64,000 nt of DNA, from assembly GCA_037447655.1 (NCBI GenBank), contig JBBHKE010003061.1:184101-248100 (forward strand). Direction: 5' to 3'. The notes beneath the pieces are model-generated. The model was not told where the DNA came from and made no database searches. It saw only the letters and a list, made by a program, of their open reading frames with translations. Shown piece after piece: positions 1-11,491 of this stretch (position 1 is its first letter; each line of letters begins with the position of its first letter). Made by a program: the position numbers and the translations under genes. Origin of the DNA: Zygnema cylindricum (lineage: Eukaryota > Streptophyta > Zygnematophyceae > Zygnematales > Zygnemataceae).

Positions 1-216
<216 letters not shown>

Positions 217-1679
217 TAGGCGCCACAGAGGCCCATGCGAGACTTCTTTTGTCTTTTGTGGGGCGGTGGAAGAGGAGACTGCGACGCCCTGTCACGTCAC
301 GCCCCCCCCATATCGTGCCGGTTGAGGCCTGGGGGGTAGAGGGAGAGGGCGGGAAGGAGGGGGAGGGGGAGAGGGAGAGAGACAGTGGATTGGTTAATTA
401 AGGAATCGATTGAGAGAGGTGATTTGTATATCGGGTAGGATTTACCGACAATCGAGTTAGAGGGAGAGGGAGAGAGAGACAAAGACACAAGGAAATGGGA
501 AAATGGATGGGTATTCATAAGCAGTTTTTTTAAGGGTCTCAAAAACCGATATACAATACGACCAATTTTTGCGACATACTGATATACAGCACGGGGGAGA
601 GGGAGAGCGGCAGAGAGTGGGCCGGAAGCAAGAGAGAAAGAGGGAGAAGAAGAGAGTGGGAGAGAGAAAAAGGGAAAGGAAGAGAGGGAGAGAGCAACGG
701 AGAGGGACAGAGACAAGCGGGAGAGGACTGATGGGGGGGGGAGAGGCAGAGAAAAAGGGAGAGAGAGGGGGTGAGAGGACAGAGGAAAGGAGAGAGAGAG
801 AGTGAGAGAAGGGGAGAGAGGGAGAACGACGGAGCGGAAGAGAGTGGGAGAGAAAAGAAGGGACTGGAAGAGAGGGGGGCGGGGTCAAATATTTCTTTGA
901 TGAACCGTTATAAGAGTGGGGGAGGGAGGCGGAGAGACCAGGGTAACTCTTTTCGAAGTCCTTTGAAATGGGGTCCAAAGATCTCTTGGGTATGTAGGTG
1001 AGGGGAGGGTGAGAATGAGGGGACTTGTCCGACAATATATGAGGGTTAGACGAAAACGTAAGGGACAGGGCTGAGGGTGGGAGGGAGGCAGAGAAACGGG
1101 AGAGAGAGGGGGTGACAGAAGGACAGAGGAATGAGGAGGGAGAGAGTGAGAGAGAAGGACACAGGAAGAGAGAAACTGCGAGGGACTGAAAGAGGGGAAG
1201 AGAGGACATAGAGAGCGATGGAGGGGAAGGGGAAAAAGCAAGTGAAGGTGAGAGAGGGACAGAGAGGGGAACAGAGAGCGATCGAGGGCAGAGAGAGGGA
1301 GAGGGACAGAGGGATACAGAGAGAGCGCGATGGAGGGGAAAGAGGGAGAGAGAGAGAGGCCTCTTACCTGGAAGTAGAGGAGTGCCCAGGGCCCCCTGAG
1401 AGAGGAGAGGACAGCTGCCACGTCAGAACTAGCTGCCAAAGCCGCCAGAAGGACTTCGCCGTCATTTTCGTCTTTTTCTACGGGCAGACCACCAAAAATT
1501 TCGCCTGCCTGACCGAGGAAACAAACGAAAAAAAGGGAGATGTAGGGAATTTAGAAACAGGAACTACCAAATTTTTTTGGGTGTGGAGTGAGAAAATGAT
1601 ATTAGCAAAATGAAAGAAAATAACATATACATATATATATATATATATAATGTGTGTGTATATATATATATATGTTTAT

Positions 1680-1724
<45 letters not shown>

Positions 1725-4153
1725 TACATAAATGTATATCGGTAATTATTAATAAGATGAAAAAGGCGTAAAACTCGACAAAAAGAAATCAAAGGCAAAA
1801 AAAAGAGGGAAGGGGGTAGGGAGAGGGAGAGGGAGAGGGAGAGGAAGAGGGAGAGAGAGCGGTAGAGGGAGCGGGAGGGAGAGGTAGAGGAAGGAACGAA
1901 CTTCAACGGTTCAAAATGGGAAAGATTTTCCATTGTTTTGTCCTTTTGTGAAAAAATGGAATGGATTTTAAAATCCGGAATCTAATTTTTTAGTGTTTTA
2001 AAAAAAGTTCAAAATCAAATTGTGCCGAAAAGAAAAGAAAGAAGTTCTGGGATAAAAAGAAATTCCGGAAATTGGATTTTCGTTAAAAACGAAATCGATT
2101 GAAATGTGAGCGTAAAAAAAAACAAGAGGTAAAAATAACAATTATAGAAAAAAAAGCAAAGTCAATTAGATTGAATGCAAATAAGAATAAGTAGAGTTTT
2201 CAAGAAAGACAAAACACTAAAACAGAAAAAACAAAAGAAAAAGAAAAATCGTCAGAAAATTATTAAATAAACAAAATAATTAATCAATTAATACATATAA
2301 ATGTAGATATTACATATTATTAAAAAACAAAAAAAAAGATGCCACAAAATTTGCAATTTTGAGACAGGTTTTTTGGACAAAAATTGGGTTTTCAACAAAA
2401 AAAAAAATCAGTGCATTTTGTCAGTAACCCCACACCCAAAAAAAATAATAATAATAAAAATCAAACATGTAAAATTTAAAAGGAGAAACCTAGAAACCCT
2501 GATCCCCATAAAAACCCCAAATGTAAAAAACTGACATAAACGTACCGTTAAAAAGCAGAATATTTCCTTTTTTGTCCTCTAGTGGCAAGTTTAGCTTCTC
2601 CTTCCCTCGAAGAGCCAATCGAGCCGTTGCCATCCACAAACGGACAGCTGGCACTTCTTTTGTCTTATTATCGGAAAGTACATCCTCTGTCTTACTATCA
2701 GAAAGTTCATCATTCAACTGATTTTCGGAAAGTATATTGTTTGTCTTATTACAGAAAAGAATGTCGTTTGTCTTATTATCAGAAAGTACCAATGACGGTT
2801 CATCTAATGTTTCAAATTCCGGTGGCGGTACAGCTGTACCTTTGTCTAATTGTACTTTTTTTGTCTTTTGAGAGATCGGAAAATATGCCAGCTGGCACTC
2901 TCCAGAGTCTTCTGGACCACGACGTGACAGAGCCGCCCGGATGGCTTCCTGCGGAACAATTGTCTTTTTGTGAATTTTGTCATCTTGAAATTTATCATGT
3001 TGTGGAATTCGTCTTTTGGGCACTTTGTGGACTTCGTCTTTAGTAAATTTTGTCGTTTTCTGAATTTTGTCTTTTACTGTGTCGTTTTGTGGTTTTTGTA
3101 CTTATATGAAATTTGAGGCGATAAAGAAAAAAAATGTCCTTTTGTGAATTTGGGAAGAAGCCGCAGTAATCAAAAAAAGGATGAGGGATTATTTTTTATA
3201 TTTTTTTTTGGGGGGGAGGGGTATGATGACTAATTTGTTGAAAAACATTCGAGAAACTGGAGATGTTAAAATTTGGAGGGCTACATTTTTAGTGAAAGCA
3301 GAATACAATGTAGGTAAATTTACGTTTTAACGAGGAAAGAAACAAAATATAAATATAGATAGATAGATAGATATGCGTATAGAAATTATATATACATTTA
3401 AATTTTGATATTTTACAGGTTTCATGAAATACATACAACTCACAATCTTTTTCGCTTCTTTTTCTTTTTTGCTTTTTTTCTTTTTCAAGTTTTTTTATTT
3501 GAAACATTGCATTTAATGACTAAATACAAATGGGGTTTTAAGGATTTCCCTAAAAGCTCTGAAAAAACCCTAACAACATCTTGAAATTTTAAAATATTAA
3601 AATTTAAGCTTCTGGAAATTTTGAGTTCTCCAGATTTACAAAAAAAAAAAATGTTGACAGAGAAAATACACATCCTATTATTATTTGTATATATAACTAA
3701 GAATTGATAATGAACGATTTTTAAAAAAGCATAGTTTACCATTTACCAAAAACTATAAAACTGCAAGAAGAGGGGGAAGGAGAGAGGGAGAGGGGAGGGA
3801 GAGAGGGACAGAGAGAGAGAGAGGGCGAGGGAGAGGGGCGGGGACGGGGGGAAAGAGAGGGAGATTTACAGTCATGCAAATACCTTTAAATACTTTCAAA
3901 GAATTTAGTACTTTTCGTCCTCCCCCCATCCCCCTCCCTCCTTCCCCCTCCCTCACCCCCTCCCCCTCTCCTCTCCTCTTCCTTTCCAAGGTTCTTTGAC
4001 CACTCATCTCTCTCTCTTCTCTCTCCAAAATAATAATAATAATAATAAATTATTAAAAAAAAAAAAATCAGGAGGTGGGGTTTCCCTGACCCTTGCGAGC
4101 GCTCCGCTTTCCTTCGTCTGCCACGTGTCAGCCACCAGCGCGATGCCGCACAT
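217..4153 (-). CDS. ASNSD1: Asparagine synthetase domain-containing protein 1-like (ASNSD1), 5' part only
   Basis: ASNSD1-type proteins pair an N-terminal class II glutamine amidotransferase (Ntn hydrolase) domain with a C-terminal asparagine synthase-like domain. Four minus-strand exons are visible: 4153-4091, 2948-2546, 1504-1368 and 328-217. Their phases agree at every join (0, 1, 0), and the last exits in phase 1 off the window. Exon 1 begins MCGIALVA, which places the nucleophile Cys2 right after Met. Exon 2 has the LSRRGPEDSG motif and ends LLFN, so that the splice creates NGEIFGG. Exon 3 ends LRGPWALLYFQ. Exon 4 reads TIWGGRDVTGRRSLLFH, matching the family's WFGRD.xGRRSLL segment. The asparagine synthase domain lies beyond the left edge. 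Exon 2 carries an unusual insert of about 70 residues between RRGPED and LALRG. The exon 1 donor (GTCAGG) is weak, so that border is the least certain. Fusion or decay in the missing part cannot be judged. Confidence 0.92.
329..1367. repeat. GA-rich (CT on coding strand) intron 3 of ASNSD1
   Basis: Purine-rich GAGGGA/GAGAGA sequence runs at about 340-470, 590-880 and 1075-1365. On the transcribed minus strand it is a very long pyrimidine tract ending directly at the acceptor of the 328-217 exon. Long reading frames here on both strands are low-complexity artefacts (SLSLS or ERERE). Confidence 0.85.
1626..1732. repeat. (TA)n microsatellite
   Basis: Alternating TA with a few GT interruptions, inside ASNSD1 intron 2. 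The A-rich remainder of that intron (about 1740-2480) shows no exon. Confidence 0.9.
2655..2800 (-). repeat. In-frame degenerate repeats inside ASNSD1 exon 2
   Basis: On the plus strand the phrase TGTCTTATTATCRGAAAGT recurs about four to five times with spacing near 27-55 bp. In the gene's frame it encodes variants of LSDNKTNDIL, LSENQLNDEL and LSDSKTEDVL. The array falls between the RRGPED motif and the LALRG segment of the amidotransferase domain and keeps the frame open. Confidence 0.75.
3770..4080. repeat. GA tract, CT tract and A-rich run in ASNSD1 intron 1
   Basis: A GAGGGA purine tract (3770-3865) is followed by a CCCTCC/CTCTCT pyrimidine tract (3918-4026) and an AAT/A-rich run. The 2949-3770 part of the same intron is AT-rich, with a short (GATA)n near 3355-3375. 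No coding signal was seen. Confidence 0.75.
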
Positions 4154-4250
4154 CGTACGGCCGCCTGTACGGAGTCACACCGTACGGATTTTCGGGTGTA
4201 TGAAATTCAGGGCTAGGAGGGGTCGCACGAACAATTCTCCCGCTGTACAG

Positions 4251-4483
4251 TACACCGTGTATCGCTATTAGTGTTAATGTTTTTATTGCCACTTAAAACA
4301 TGTTTTCTCCGTACACACTTGTTGGATTGTGGATCTGACCGTTGGATTGAAAGGTAGGATTCTTAGCTTTCCGATTAGCGGTCACACATTGAAAATCGGA
4401 CAAGTGTGTACGGAGAAAAGATGTTTTAAGTGGCGAAAAAAATAAAAAATATTAACGCTACAGTAATAGCGATGCACGGTGTA
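4251..4483. mobile_element. MITE with long terminal inverted repeats (TACACCG family), just upstream of ASNSD1
   Basis: The left end is TACACCGTGTATCGCTATTA and the right end is its near reverse complement, ending GCACGGTGTA. The whole element folds as a hairpin: CCACTTAAAACATGTTTTCT near the left pairs with AGAAAAGATGTTTTAAGTGG near the right. TA at both borders suggests a TA target duplication. It carries no coding capacity. It sits about 98 bp upstream of the predicted ASNSD1 ATG, in promoter or 5'UTR sequence. Confidence 0.85.
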
Positions 4484-4799
4484 TTGTACCGCAGTGGTGT
4501 ATATCGCGCGACTTCAGAGGCGATACATTGCGAATCGGTACTAACCGATATCTAGAACTTTAAATCTAAAGGATAAAATATTAAAATAGCATAAATTAAT
4601 CTAAAATACTGGTAGATTTTCCTGTTGTCTGCTCCGTACGCTTCCCATCGCCCAACAGATGTTGTCAGCGAACCACAATGAAAATAGTGTGTACGCCAGC
4701 TCAGCAGAAACACGCCAAAGTCAACACCTATTTCGGCGTGAAGTGCATTGAGGTGCATGATCGTACTAAAAGGTTTGACTTGGGATCGACAAGGGGGAA

Positions 4800-5225
4800 A
4801 GGTGCTGACCGGGTCCTCTCACCTTTCAGAGGGTGGTGCTGGGCACTTGTGAAGGTGATCCTTTAAGGGAACCCTTTGCTGCTTCGGCCCACCTACAAAC
4901 TTTGCGAGCATCACCTGATGCTTTTCTTACTGATTTATTCCCTTCGATCGCGCATGATATGCATATTGTGGATTCCGGCAACAGAGAAATATTTACCTTT
5001 CATCGTTTTGCGGAGCAACGTTGTCAAATCGGTTTATATGTTAAAACATTTGCATGTATAGCTTGGTGCCTAAGGGGTTTGTTATTTGAGCTTCCCCTCT
5101 CGCATTGTGAAGACCTTCTCAAGCTTTCGGACTCCCAAGGTGCTTTTGCACTCCAGACACGTTTTGCGCAACGCCCTCTCTATCTCGTTCGAACTTTACC
5201 ACCAACATGTAGTCACCCTTAGCAT
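4800..5225 (+). pseudogene. Reverse-transcriptase fragment of a retroelement (decayed)
   Basis: An open stretch reads EGDPLREPFAASAHLQTLRA, followed by FPSIAHDMHIVD. It resembles the RQGDPLG...FALAH...FPS.ADDTHIVG block of a plant retroelement RT family, with QGDPL as motif B and ADD as motif C. The catalytic pair is lost (AHD instead of ADD). Further on, QGAFALQTRFAQRPLYLVRT matches the C-terminal tail of the minus-strand copy near 21.5 kb. Upstream RT motifs are missing, so this is a 5'-truncated, inactive copy. The family is recognised by motif only; no search was run. Confidence 0.7.
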
Positions 5226-6977
5226 ACTTATTGTAGTTCGTCCTCCCGTTTGCTTGTTCTTTATGTATTTGCCTTTTTTATCTTAACTCTTTTAGTATTT
5301 AAATGATTTTCTCTGTTTTTTACTCCATTTCTACCCAGATGGTTTTTCCATCGCGAGTTTTGCAATGAAGGTTCTTATGTCTTAAGTGCCAAAATCTCTA
5401 TATAGTCTGTTTGTTGTCCTTGACTTTTCCACGTTTGTGATTTACTTTTGAGGACAGTTGACCCGAGCGCAATTACACGCTTTGTGGGGAGTCAACGTGA
5501 CACAGCATGACACCGACATGAGCTCCCACGATTCTTCCTCTCGTCACTTGGTCTGTCTGTTTGTGATTAGTTGCCTCACAGGCAGTCAACGTGACTGACA
5601 TGATAGTCCGTGTCATTTTCCGAACACTTGAACATTCTTAGCTTATTTCCTACTGTTAGATTTTCTTGAAAAGGAGCAATGTATGGCGACTGAGAATTAA
5701 AAAAATACACTCATGATGAGAATAAGTATTATGCTACAATTGCATCGTGCAACAAATCACGCCCGACAGTACATTCCCCTTCATGTAAGCAAACAAATTA
5801 AATGAACCTCTTGAAAATCAACAAGTTGTTTGGAAGCACAAAAGTAGACGTAAAGCGAATGTGAAGTGTTGGAAGTGTCAAAAAAAATCAGTGTTGCTCG
5901 GAGACACGTACCAGCCCCCAGCCTCGGACAAACTAAGCCAGCACGTGATTTGAGCAGAAAAGAGCGCCTGCAAGAGATTTTAAAAACCTAAAAACCCTTG
6001 AAATTCAATCGCTGCTAGTTACTCGGACCCTGTCGAAAATGTTGTTACCGATAAGAGATGGAAGAGGTGGATCCTGTGGATCAAGAATAAGTGACTCCAA
6101 TGTTTCCCTAGAAGAGAATGGCGCACATAAATCTTCCAATCAATTACCATTTTGATTAGATGCCATCAAAACTCGCCTTTGATTTGTCTTTGTACAGCAA
6201 CAGGAGTGACTTTCACTATTCACACTATTTACTATTTTAACTTACAAACTGTTTGAAAGTGTAGGAATGCAAGAAATGAACAAACTGTACGTGAAGATTT
6301 TAACGACACAACAAAAATACAAAATAATCAAACAAAAAACCAGAAACGCAAAAACAGTGAAAAACATACCGCAGATGACAAACAATACAACGAAAATACC
6401 ACACCACCGATGGTGTGAAGCGACATTGCCATAAGTACCATCATAAACATACCGCACCATAACAGACTATAAAAAGTAAATCACAGCTAAATTAGGCTTA
6501 TGTAACAAAAAAAGATATTGTACAAAAAACTAACTTTTCTTTTTATAAAGACACAATAAATCGATACTCCACAAACACACACTTCGATGTGTGACACTGA
6601 CTCACCTATACAATTTCCAAACGGGCAAAAAAAACTGAAAAAGGGGAATCTCAAAAGGAAAGGGAAAGGGAATCCTAAAAGGGATCTTGCACATGGAAAT
6701 TGAAATATAATTACCATACAGTAAGAGAGGGAGAGGGAGGGAGAAAGGAGAGAAACAGGGAGAGGAAGCCGGAGAAAAAGACAGAGGGAGAGAAAGATAA
6801 AAATGAAAAATGCGGTGTGAACAAGAATGCAGAAATAGGAAACTGATAAAAGAGGAATGACGTGGGCAAACTTCAAAATTGGGCGGAACGGAGAGTAGGG
6901 AAAAAGAGACACAGAAAGAGGGAAGAAAGGAGGGAGAGAGGGAAGAATGAGGGAGAGAGAGAGGGGGAGAGAGAGCG
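5226..6977. other. Gene-free stretch between the RT relic and YIPF 3' end
   Basis: Moderately AT-rich unique-looking sequence. It holds no convincing exon chain, RNA gene or repeat array apart from GAGGGA purine runs at about 6725-6790 and 6900-6980. Part of it is presumably the YIPF 3'UTR and terminator region. No polyadenylation site could be fixed. Confidence 0.5.
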
Positions 6978-7716
6978 CTAGAAGAGGACCAACAGTGCGA
7001 AAGCGGTGTATATGAGGGCACAAGGGTAGGCGAGGAGGAACCGGTGTTCGTAGACATGGGGGAGGATGTGGACAAGGAGGAGGGAGCTTGTGCGAGTGGA
7101 CCAGACCACAGTGAGAGCACCAATGACGAGGAGGACAGGCCTGGGGGGTGGAGGGAGAGAGGAGGGAGAACGGCAGGGGAAGGGGGGGGGGGGGGCAAAG
7201 GGAGGAGGAGAGAAGGAGAGGAGGAAGCGGAGGGGAGGGAGAGGGGAGGGGAAGGGGAGGGGAGGGAGGGGGGTTGTAGAGAGAGAAAGAATCGAGACAG
7301 AGAAAAGGAGAGCAGAGAGAGAGGGGAATATTAATAACACCCAAAGAAAAGAGGGCAGAACAAAAAACAGCAAACGAATTTGCTATACAAGCACTCCTCC
7401 CCTATCGCTTCCCTCCCTCCATTGAAGAGAGAGGGGCAGAGAAGAAGAGAGACAGCATGGCAACAACCTCCAACCTTCGGCACCCTTAGCCCTTTGCCCC
7501 CCTATTCCCCTCCTATAAAGGAAATCACCCCTTCCCCTCTCTCCCACTGCTTAACACTTACAGCGAGAGAGGGCAGAGAAGAGAGCCACAGTCATAGGAA
7601 AGAGAGAGAGAGAAGAGAAGAGAGAGAAGAGGGAGGGGGAAGAGAAGAGAGAGAAGAGGGAGGGAGGGAGAGAGAGGGAGGGAGGGAGGGAGGGAGAGAG
7701 GGAGGGAGGGAGAGAG

Positions 7717-7807
<91 letters not shown>

Positions 7808-10800
7808 CCTACCCCTCAGCCTTTTACTGCCCCTAACCTTCTCCACTCCCCCCCTATCCCCCTTGAAAAAAACACCTGCACCTCGCCCTTCCCTCTGCCA
7901 CCCTCTCCCCCACTTACCCCTTAGGCAGGAGGAGGGAGAGGGCAGAGAAGAGAGCAACGGGGAGGAGAGAGTAGCCCGCCACACTGCAACAGCGGTGAAG
8001 GTCCACCCCAGTTCCCCCCGCCAGGAGGAGGAGGGAGAGGTAGAGGGAGAGAGAGGCGGCACAGGACCACCCCAGAATGATGCCGAGCTGGACCTTCCCG
8101 TGCTGGGAGGCGAGAGGGAGAAGGTCAGGGAGAGGTGGAGGGGGCGGAGGAGGAGGGGGAGGGGAAGAGGGAGGAGGTCCGGGGGAGGGGCAGGGGGCGG
8201 GGGAGGAGGGGGGAGGAGGGGAAGAGAGTGCGGGGAGGGGGGAAAGAGTGCGGGAGAGGGAGAGGAGAGGGAGAGGGAGAGGGAGAGGGAGAGGGAGAGG
8301 GAGAGGGAAAGGAGAGGGAGAGGGAAAGGAGAGGGAGAGGGCAATGAAGGTTGTAACTTGTGAAAACTGTGACGCAGCATGAGTCCTGTAATACTCTTTG
8401 TCATGATTTAATTTAGGGTTACTCTTTCCTACGGCTTATTTTTTGTTTTGACTAATACTTTTTCAATTTAGTGTTAATTTTTGTTACCTGACTACTTTTT
8501 AAAACGGTGTTCCTATTCTGTAATAGATTCTCATTTTCCAAATGGGCTTTCTCGTCTGTTACATCGTTACTTATTGTTGTTAGTGTTAGTTTTTATTACA
8601 AAGGGTGCTTTTTGAAACAAGTCTTGCTTTCGTACTTTGATTTCTGACGACCTAATTGACGATTCAGTTGCCACACGAAAAAAGACAAGCTGTCACAATT
8701 TCTAAATTGAAAGAGCTACGCCATCCTGTGATTCCATCGTTCGTTTTATTTTGTTAAATTTGGACAGACCTGTCGATTTTTGTACGACTACTGCATGATT
8801 GCTTATGCTACAGTAATAGGGTAATTACACACACGTGATAACTGGCATTAGTGGCCAGAGATCGCCGAGATCGTGTACAATTTTCTGTACATTTACCGCG
8901 ATCACTGGCCAGTGATGGCAGTAATAGTGTTTGTGTAATTACCCTAATACTGTACACTTTGATTCTGCACAATATTGCTGTATGACTATGACAAGATTGC
9001 TGTACGATTCCTGTACAGTTACTTTCCAAACCGAACATTTACGTGTATCGGATCCAAGGCTGTTGGAGTAGCAATGATTTGACAATAGGTTGTGACAGAT
9101 TTAGTGCTTATTTATTATTACTAACGTAACTATTTTACTTGGTACCAAGTATTATGATTAGCAATGTCGTTTGGTTGCTTTTATATTGTTACTATAATTA
9201 GTGTTAAGATTTCGTCCTTATCATTTTACGAGGGTATTGCTCACAAAAACCTCAAAAACACGAACAAGAACAACAATACTAATGTTAATGTTCCTGATAA
9301 TAACAACAACAGAACTTACCAGAAGTTGACACAGTCCAAAAAAAACGCAAAACATAAGAGGTCCAGAAAGATCGCTCTCTTCATGGAGGTCCGCATTCAC
9401 TCGGATCGGATTTAAAATCGACAACATTTTCTGAAGAATTTGCGGAATATTGATTCCCAATTCTGCAGCATGGTGGAGAAAACAAGTGAACACACACACA
9501 CACACACACACACACACGCGCGCACAAAAAAAAACCAAAAGAAAAAATTAATACAGCTGAAGAGCGATAAATAACAATGATAAAAGTAAAGCTAAAGAGG
9601 CAGCTAAGGAGGGATCTTTGATACAGCTAAAGAGGAGTGGGAAGAGGGAGAAGGAGAGGGAAAGGGAGAGTTTTTACCCGTCAAGAGAGGGGGTTCATCT
9701 TCAAAGGCTGTTGTGCCAAATGAGTTGCCCGGCATACGAGGGGGGGGGGCGAAGGTAGTGCCTGCATAAACGACAAGAAAAGACGAAATGAGTGAAAGAC
9801 AAGATAAGGGATTTATCAGGTAGAAAACGGAGAAAACAAGAATCGAGGGAACTGATGAAGAGGAGAGAATTGGTAGTGTTATGTATTGAACTGGAATTGT
9901 CTTTTTCCGGTTTTGCATATCAAGGAGGCTCTCAGTATTCGCCAAGGTTACCAATTTTGATACATTCAGGCAATATATTGGAAATCCTCTGTACAAGAGT
10001 GATTTTTTTTTTCAAACTCGTTTACGACTTTACAACAGACTTTTTCGTGAGAAATACCGAGCATAAGAAATCCTGATTCATTTTTTACTATGCTTCATAT
10101 TTTTGTTCATCTTTCCATAAAAGTACAAGGATACTAGTTTTTACACATGCACATAAAACGCCATAAATCGACAAAACTACACAGTCAATCGTTATTGGAG
10201 TAAAGAAACTACCAGCGTGGGGGTTCTACTAGTGCTGTAACTCTAATTTGGTTCATGCATGGCATGATTCTGAACCGTTTGAAAGATCAGCATTAAAAAA
10301 AAAACAATAAGTGCCGTTGATACTATTTAAGGTAAATTTTCGGAGCACCGATATAGTGTCATTGACGCTAATAATAATACATGATGTAGCAAGAATTCTA
10401 CTATGCAAAAAACACCATCCAACGCTGTTAGAGTTAGTGCATTATCAGCGTTAACACTTCATTCGAATCAACTCCACTAGATAATGTTTCGCGGCACTTC
10501 ATGAACTAGTGTTATTAACTCTAATTTATTATTTTGGGCAAAAAAACACACTCACTAGAATTACAGTGATAAACTCTTATAGCGATGGGCAGTAAAGTAT
10601 GACATTGACTTTTGGGGGAAAGGGGGGGGGGGGGTGTGGTCAGCTACCTAGGTTGGAACCGCCAGAACAAACAAACAAAAAATAAAAAAACTAAAAATCG
10701 AGTGAAGAACTCGCCAAAATCGGTATATACTATGTCGAACATTCTATGGACACCAAATTGCATAATATAGAATGGAAATTAATTCAACATACAACACGAA

Positions 10801-11491
10801 TATTTATGAAATGAGAAAATAGAGAGGAGGGAAAAGGTTTTAAAGTTTTAGAGTTTCAAATCCAAATTATATTTAGCACTAGAGCTGGTGAAAAAAAAGT
10901 GTTTCCACCTAGAAATAGAACAAAACCCAGAATAAACAACAGAGATGGGTTTCTCCATTTGAGGTTAGGGTTAGAGTTGGTTAATTAGGGTTAGGAGTTA
11001 GGGCTAGGAATAAAGTAAACTTTTGGGTCAGATTGATGTTTAAGGTAAATTTGAGGCAAAGTTTACATTCGGGTTCGGGTTTAATTTAGAGTTAACTCAG
11101 TTTTCCATGTAATAACTGAATTAAGAGTGGATTACGCTGGGTTAAAAAAAAGTTAAAACAGAGTTAAAATTTTAAACAGGGTTAAATTAAGGTTAGGTTT
11201 TCTATTCTCATCTTTCTCACCGGCCCCACTCTCTCCCAGAGGAAACGACATAAATCCCAGTCCCGGTCCTCCGGGCCCTCCCATGTCGCCACTTGGCATT
11301 GCTGCAGGGCCCCCCATGCCGCTAGATAGCATCCCTCCCGCCATACCACGTGGCACAGCAGTTGGCATGCCACGTGGCGGCGGCTGGGGAATGACCGGAC
11401 GGAGAGGACTGGGCGGCTGAGCCCTCCGATGCTGCGGCTGAGTCAGCGCGGGACCTGCGTCGAAAGAAACTGCCACGTCACCGGGCCCCAT
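6978..11491 (-). CDS. YIPF5: YIPF5/Yip1-family membrane protein, complete, 281 aa
   Basis: Yip1-family proteins are multi-pass ER/Golgi membrane proteins that bind Rab GTPases and act in vesicle budding and early secretory traffic. Five minus-strand exons join in perfect phase: 11491-11221, 9761-9678, 9462-9320, 8102-7918 and 7140-6978 (846 bp including stop). The N terminus is a Pro/Gly-rich cytosolic region with RGM repeats and a GFMSFPLG motif. Then come FEDEPPLLTELGI, LSILNPIRV and ESDLSGPLMF, the family signature. Hydrophobic segments follow: FCVFFGLCQLL, IILGWSCAASLSLYLSLLLL and SLLPVALFSALSLLLP, then two more up to the C-terminal LIYTAFALLVLF. TGVDLHRCCSVAGY is the diagnostic loop. Start and stop fit the family length of about 250-280 aa. 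The gene is divergent from DCP1, with 1.4 kb between the two ATGs. Introns before exons 4 and 5 carry long CT tracts on the coding strand. Confidence 0.95.
7141..7340. repeat. GA-rich tract 5' of YIPF exon 5 acceptor
   Basis: GGGAGAGGGGAGGGAGG-type purine repeats. On the coding strand this is about 200 bp of CT directly against the CCCCCCAG acceptor of the last YIPF exon. It explains several long low-complexity frames here. Confidence 0.85.
7575..7806. repeat. (GA)n / GGGA microsatellite in YIPF intron 4
   Basis: GGGAGGGA repeats run into about 90 bp of pure (GA)n. It is intronic and shows no coding signal. Confidence 0.95.
8103..8341. repeat. GA-rich tract 5' of YIPF exon 4 acceptor
   Basis: GGAGGGG and then (GAGAGG)n repeats. 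On the minus strand the pyrimidine tract ends at the CTCCCAG acceptor of exon 4. The rest of this intron (8342-9319) is AT-rich and holds the palindromic element at 8815-8946. Confidence 0.85.
8815..8946. mobile_element. Palindromic MITE with TAATA target duplication
   Basis: The left arm starts GGGTAATTACACACACGTGA and contains ACTGGCATTAGTGGCCAG. The right arm is its near mirror, ending GTTTGTGTAATTACCC. The element proper is about 8819-8943, and TAATA flanks it on both sides. Inside YIPF intron 3. A shorter relative lies at 15220-15295. Confidence 0.75.
9494..9520. repeat. (CA)n microsatellite before YIPF exon 3
   Basis: About 13 CA units. On the coding strand it is (GT)n followed by a short pyrimidine run and the CTGCAG acceptor of exon 3. 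Confidence 0.9.
10400..10600. mobile_element. Degenerate member of the TACACCG/ATCGCTATTAG family
   Basis: Left end CCAACGCTGTTAGAGTTAGT with the shared GCATTATCAGCGTTAACA segment; right end AACTCTTATAGCGATGGGCA. It resembles the element at 41341-41636. Termini are eroded, and it lies in YIPF intron 1. Confidence 0.55.
10958..11150. repeat. GGTTAG/GGGTTA telomere-like degenerate repeats
   Basis: Irregular GGTTAGGGTTAGAGTTGG-type units followed by GTTAAA-rich sequence in YIPF intron 1, near its donor. It is interstitial and degenerate, not a chromosome end. Confidence 0.5.

Noticed and set aside
297-1439. Overlapping 130-250 aa frames rich in SLSL or ERER
   Set aside because: Translations of GA/CT repeats. 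The real coding pieces here are ASNSD1 exons 1504-1368 and 328-217.
7380-8404. 327-aa plus-strand and 270-aa minus-strand frames
   Set aside because: Low-complexity translations of GA tracts in YIPF introns; only the 8102-7918 minus segment carries family motifs.
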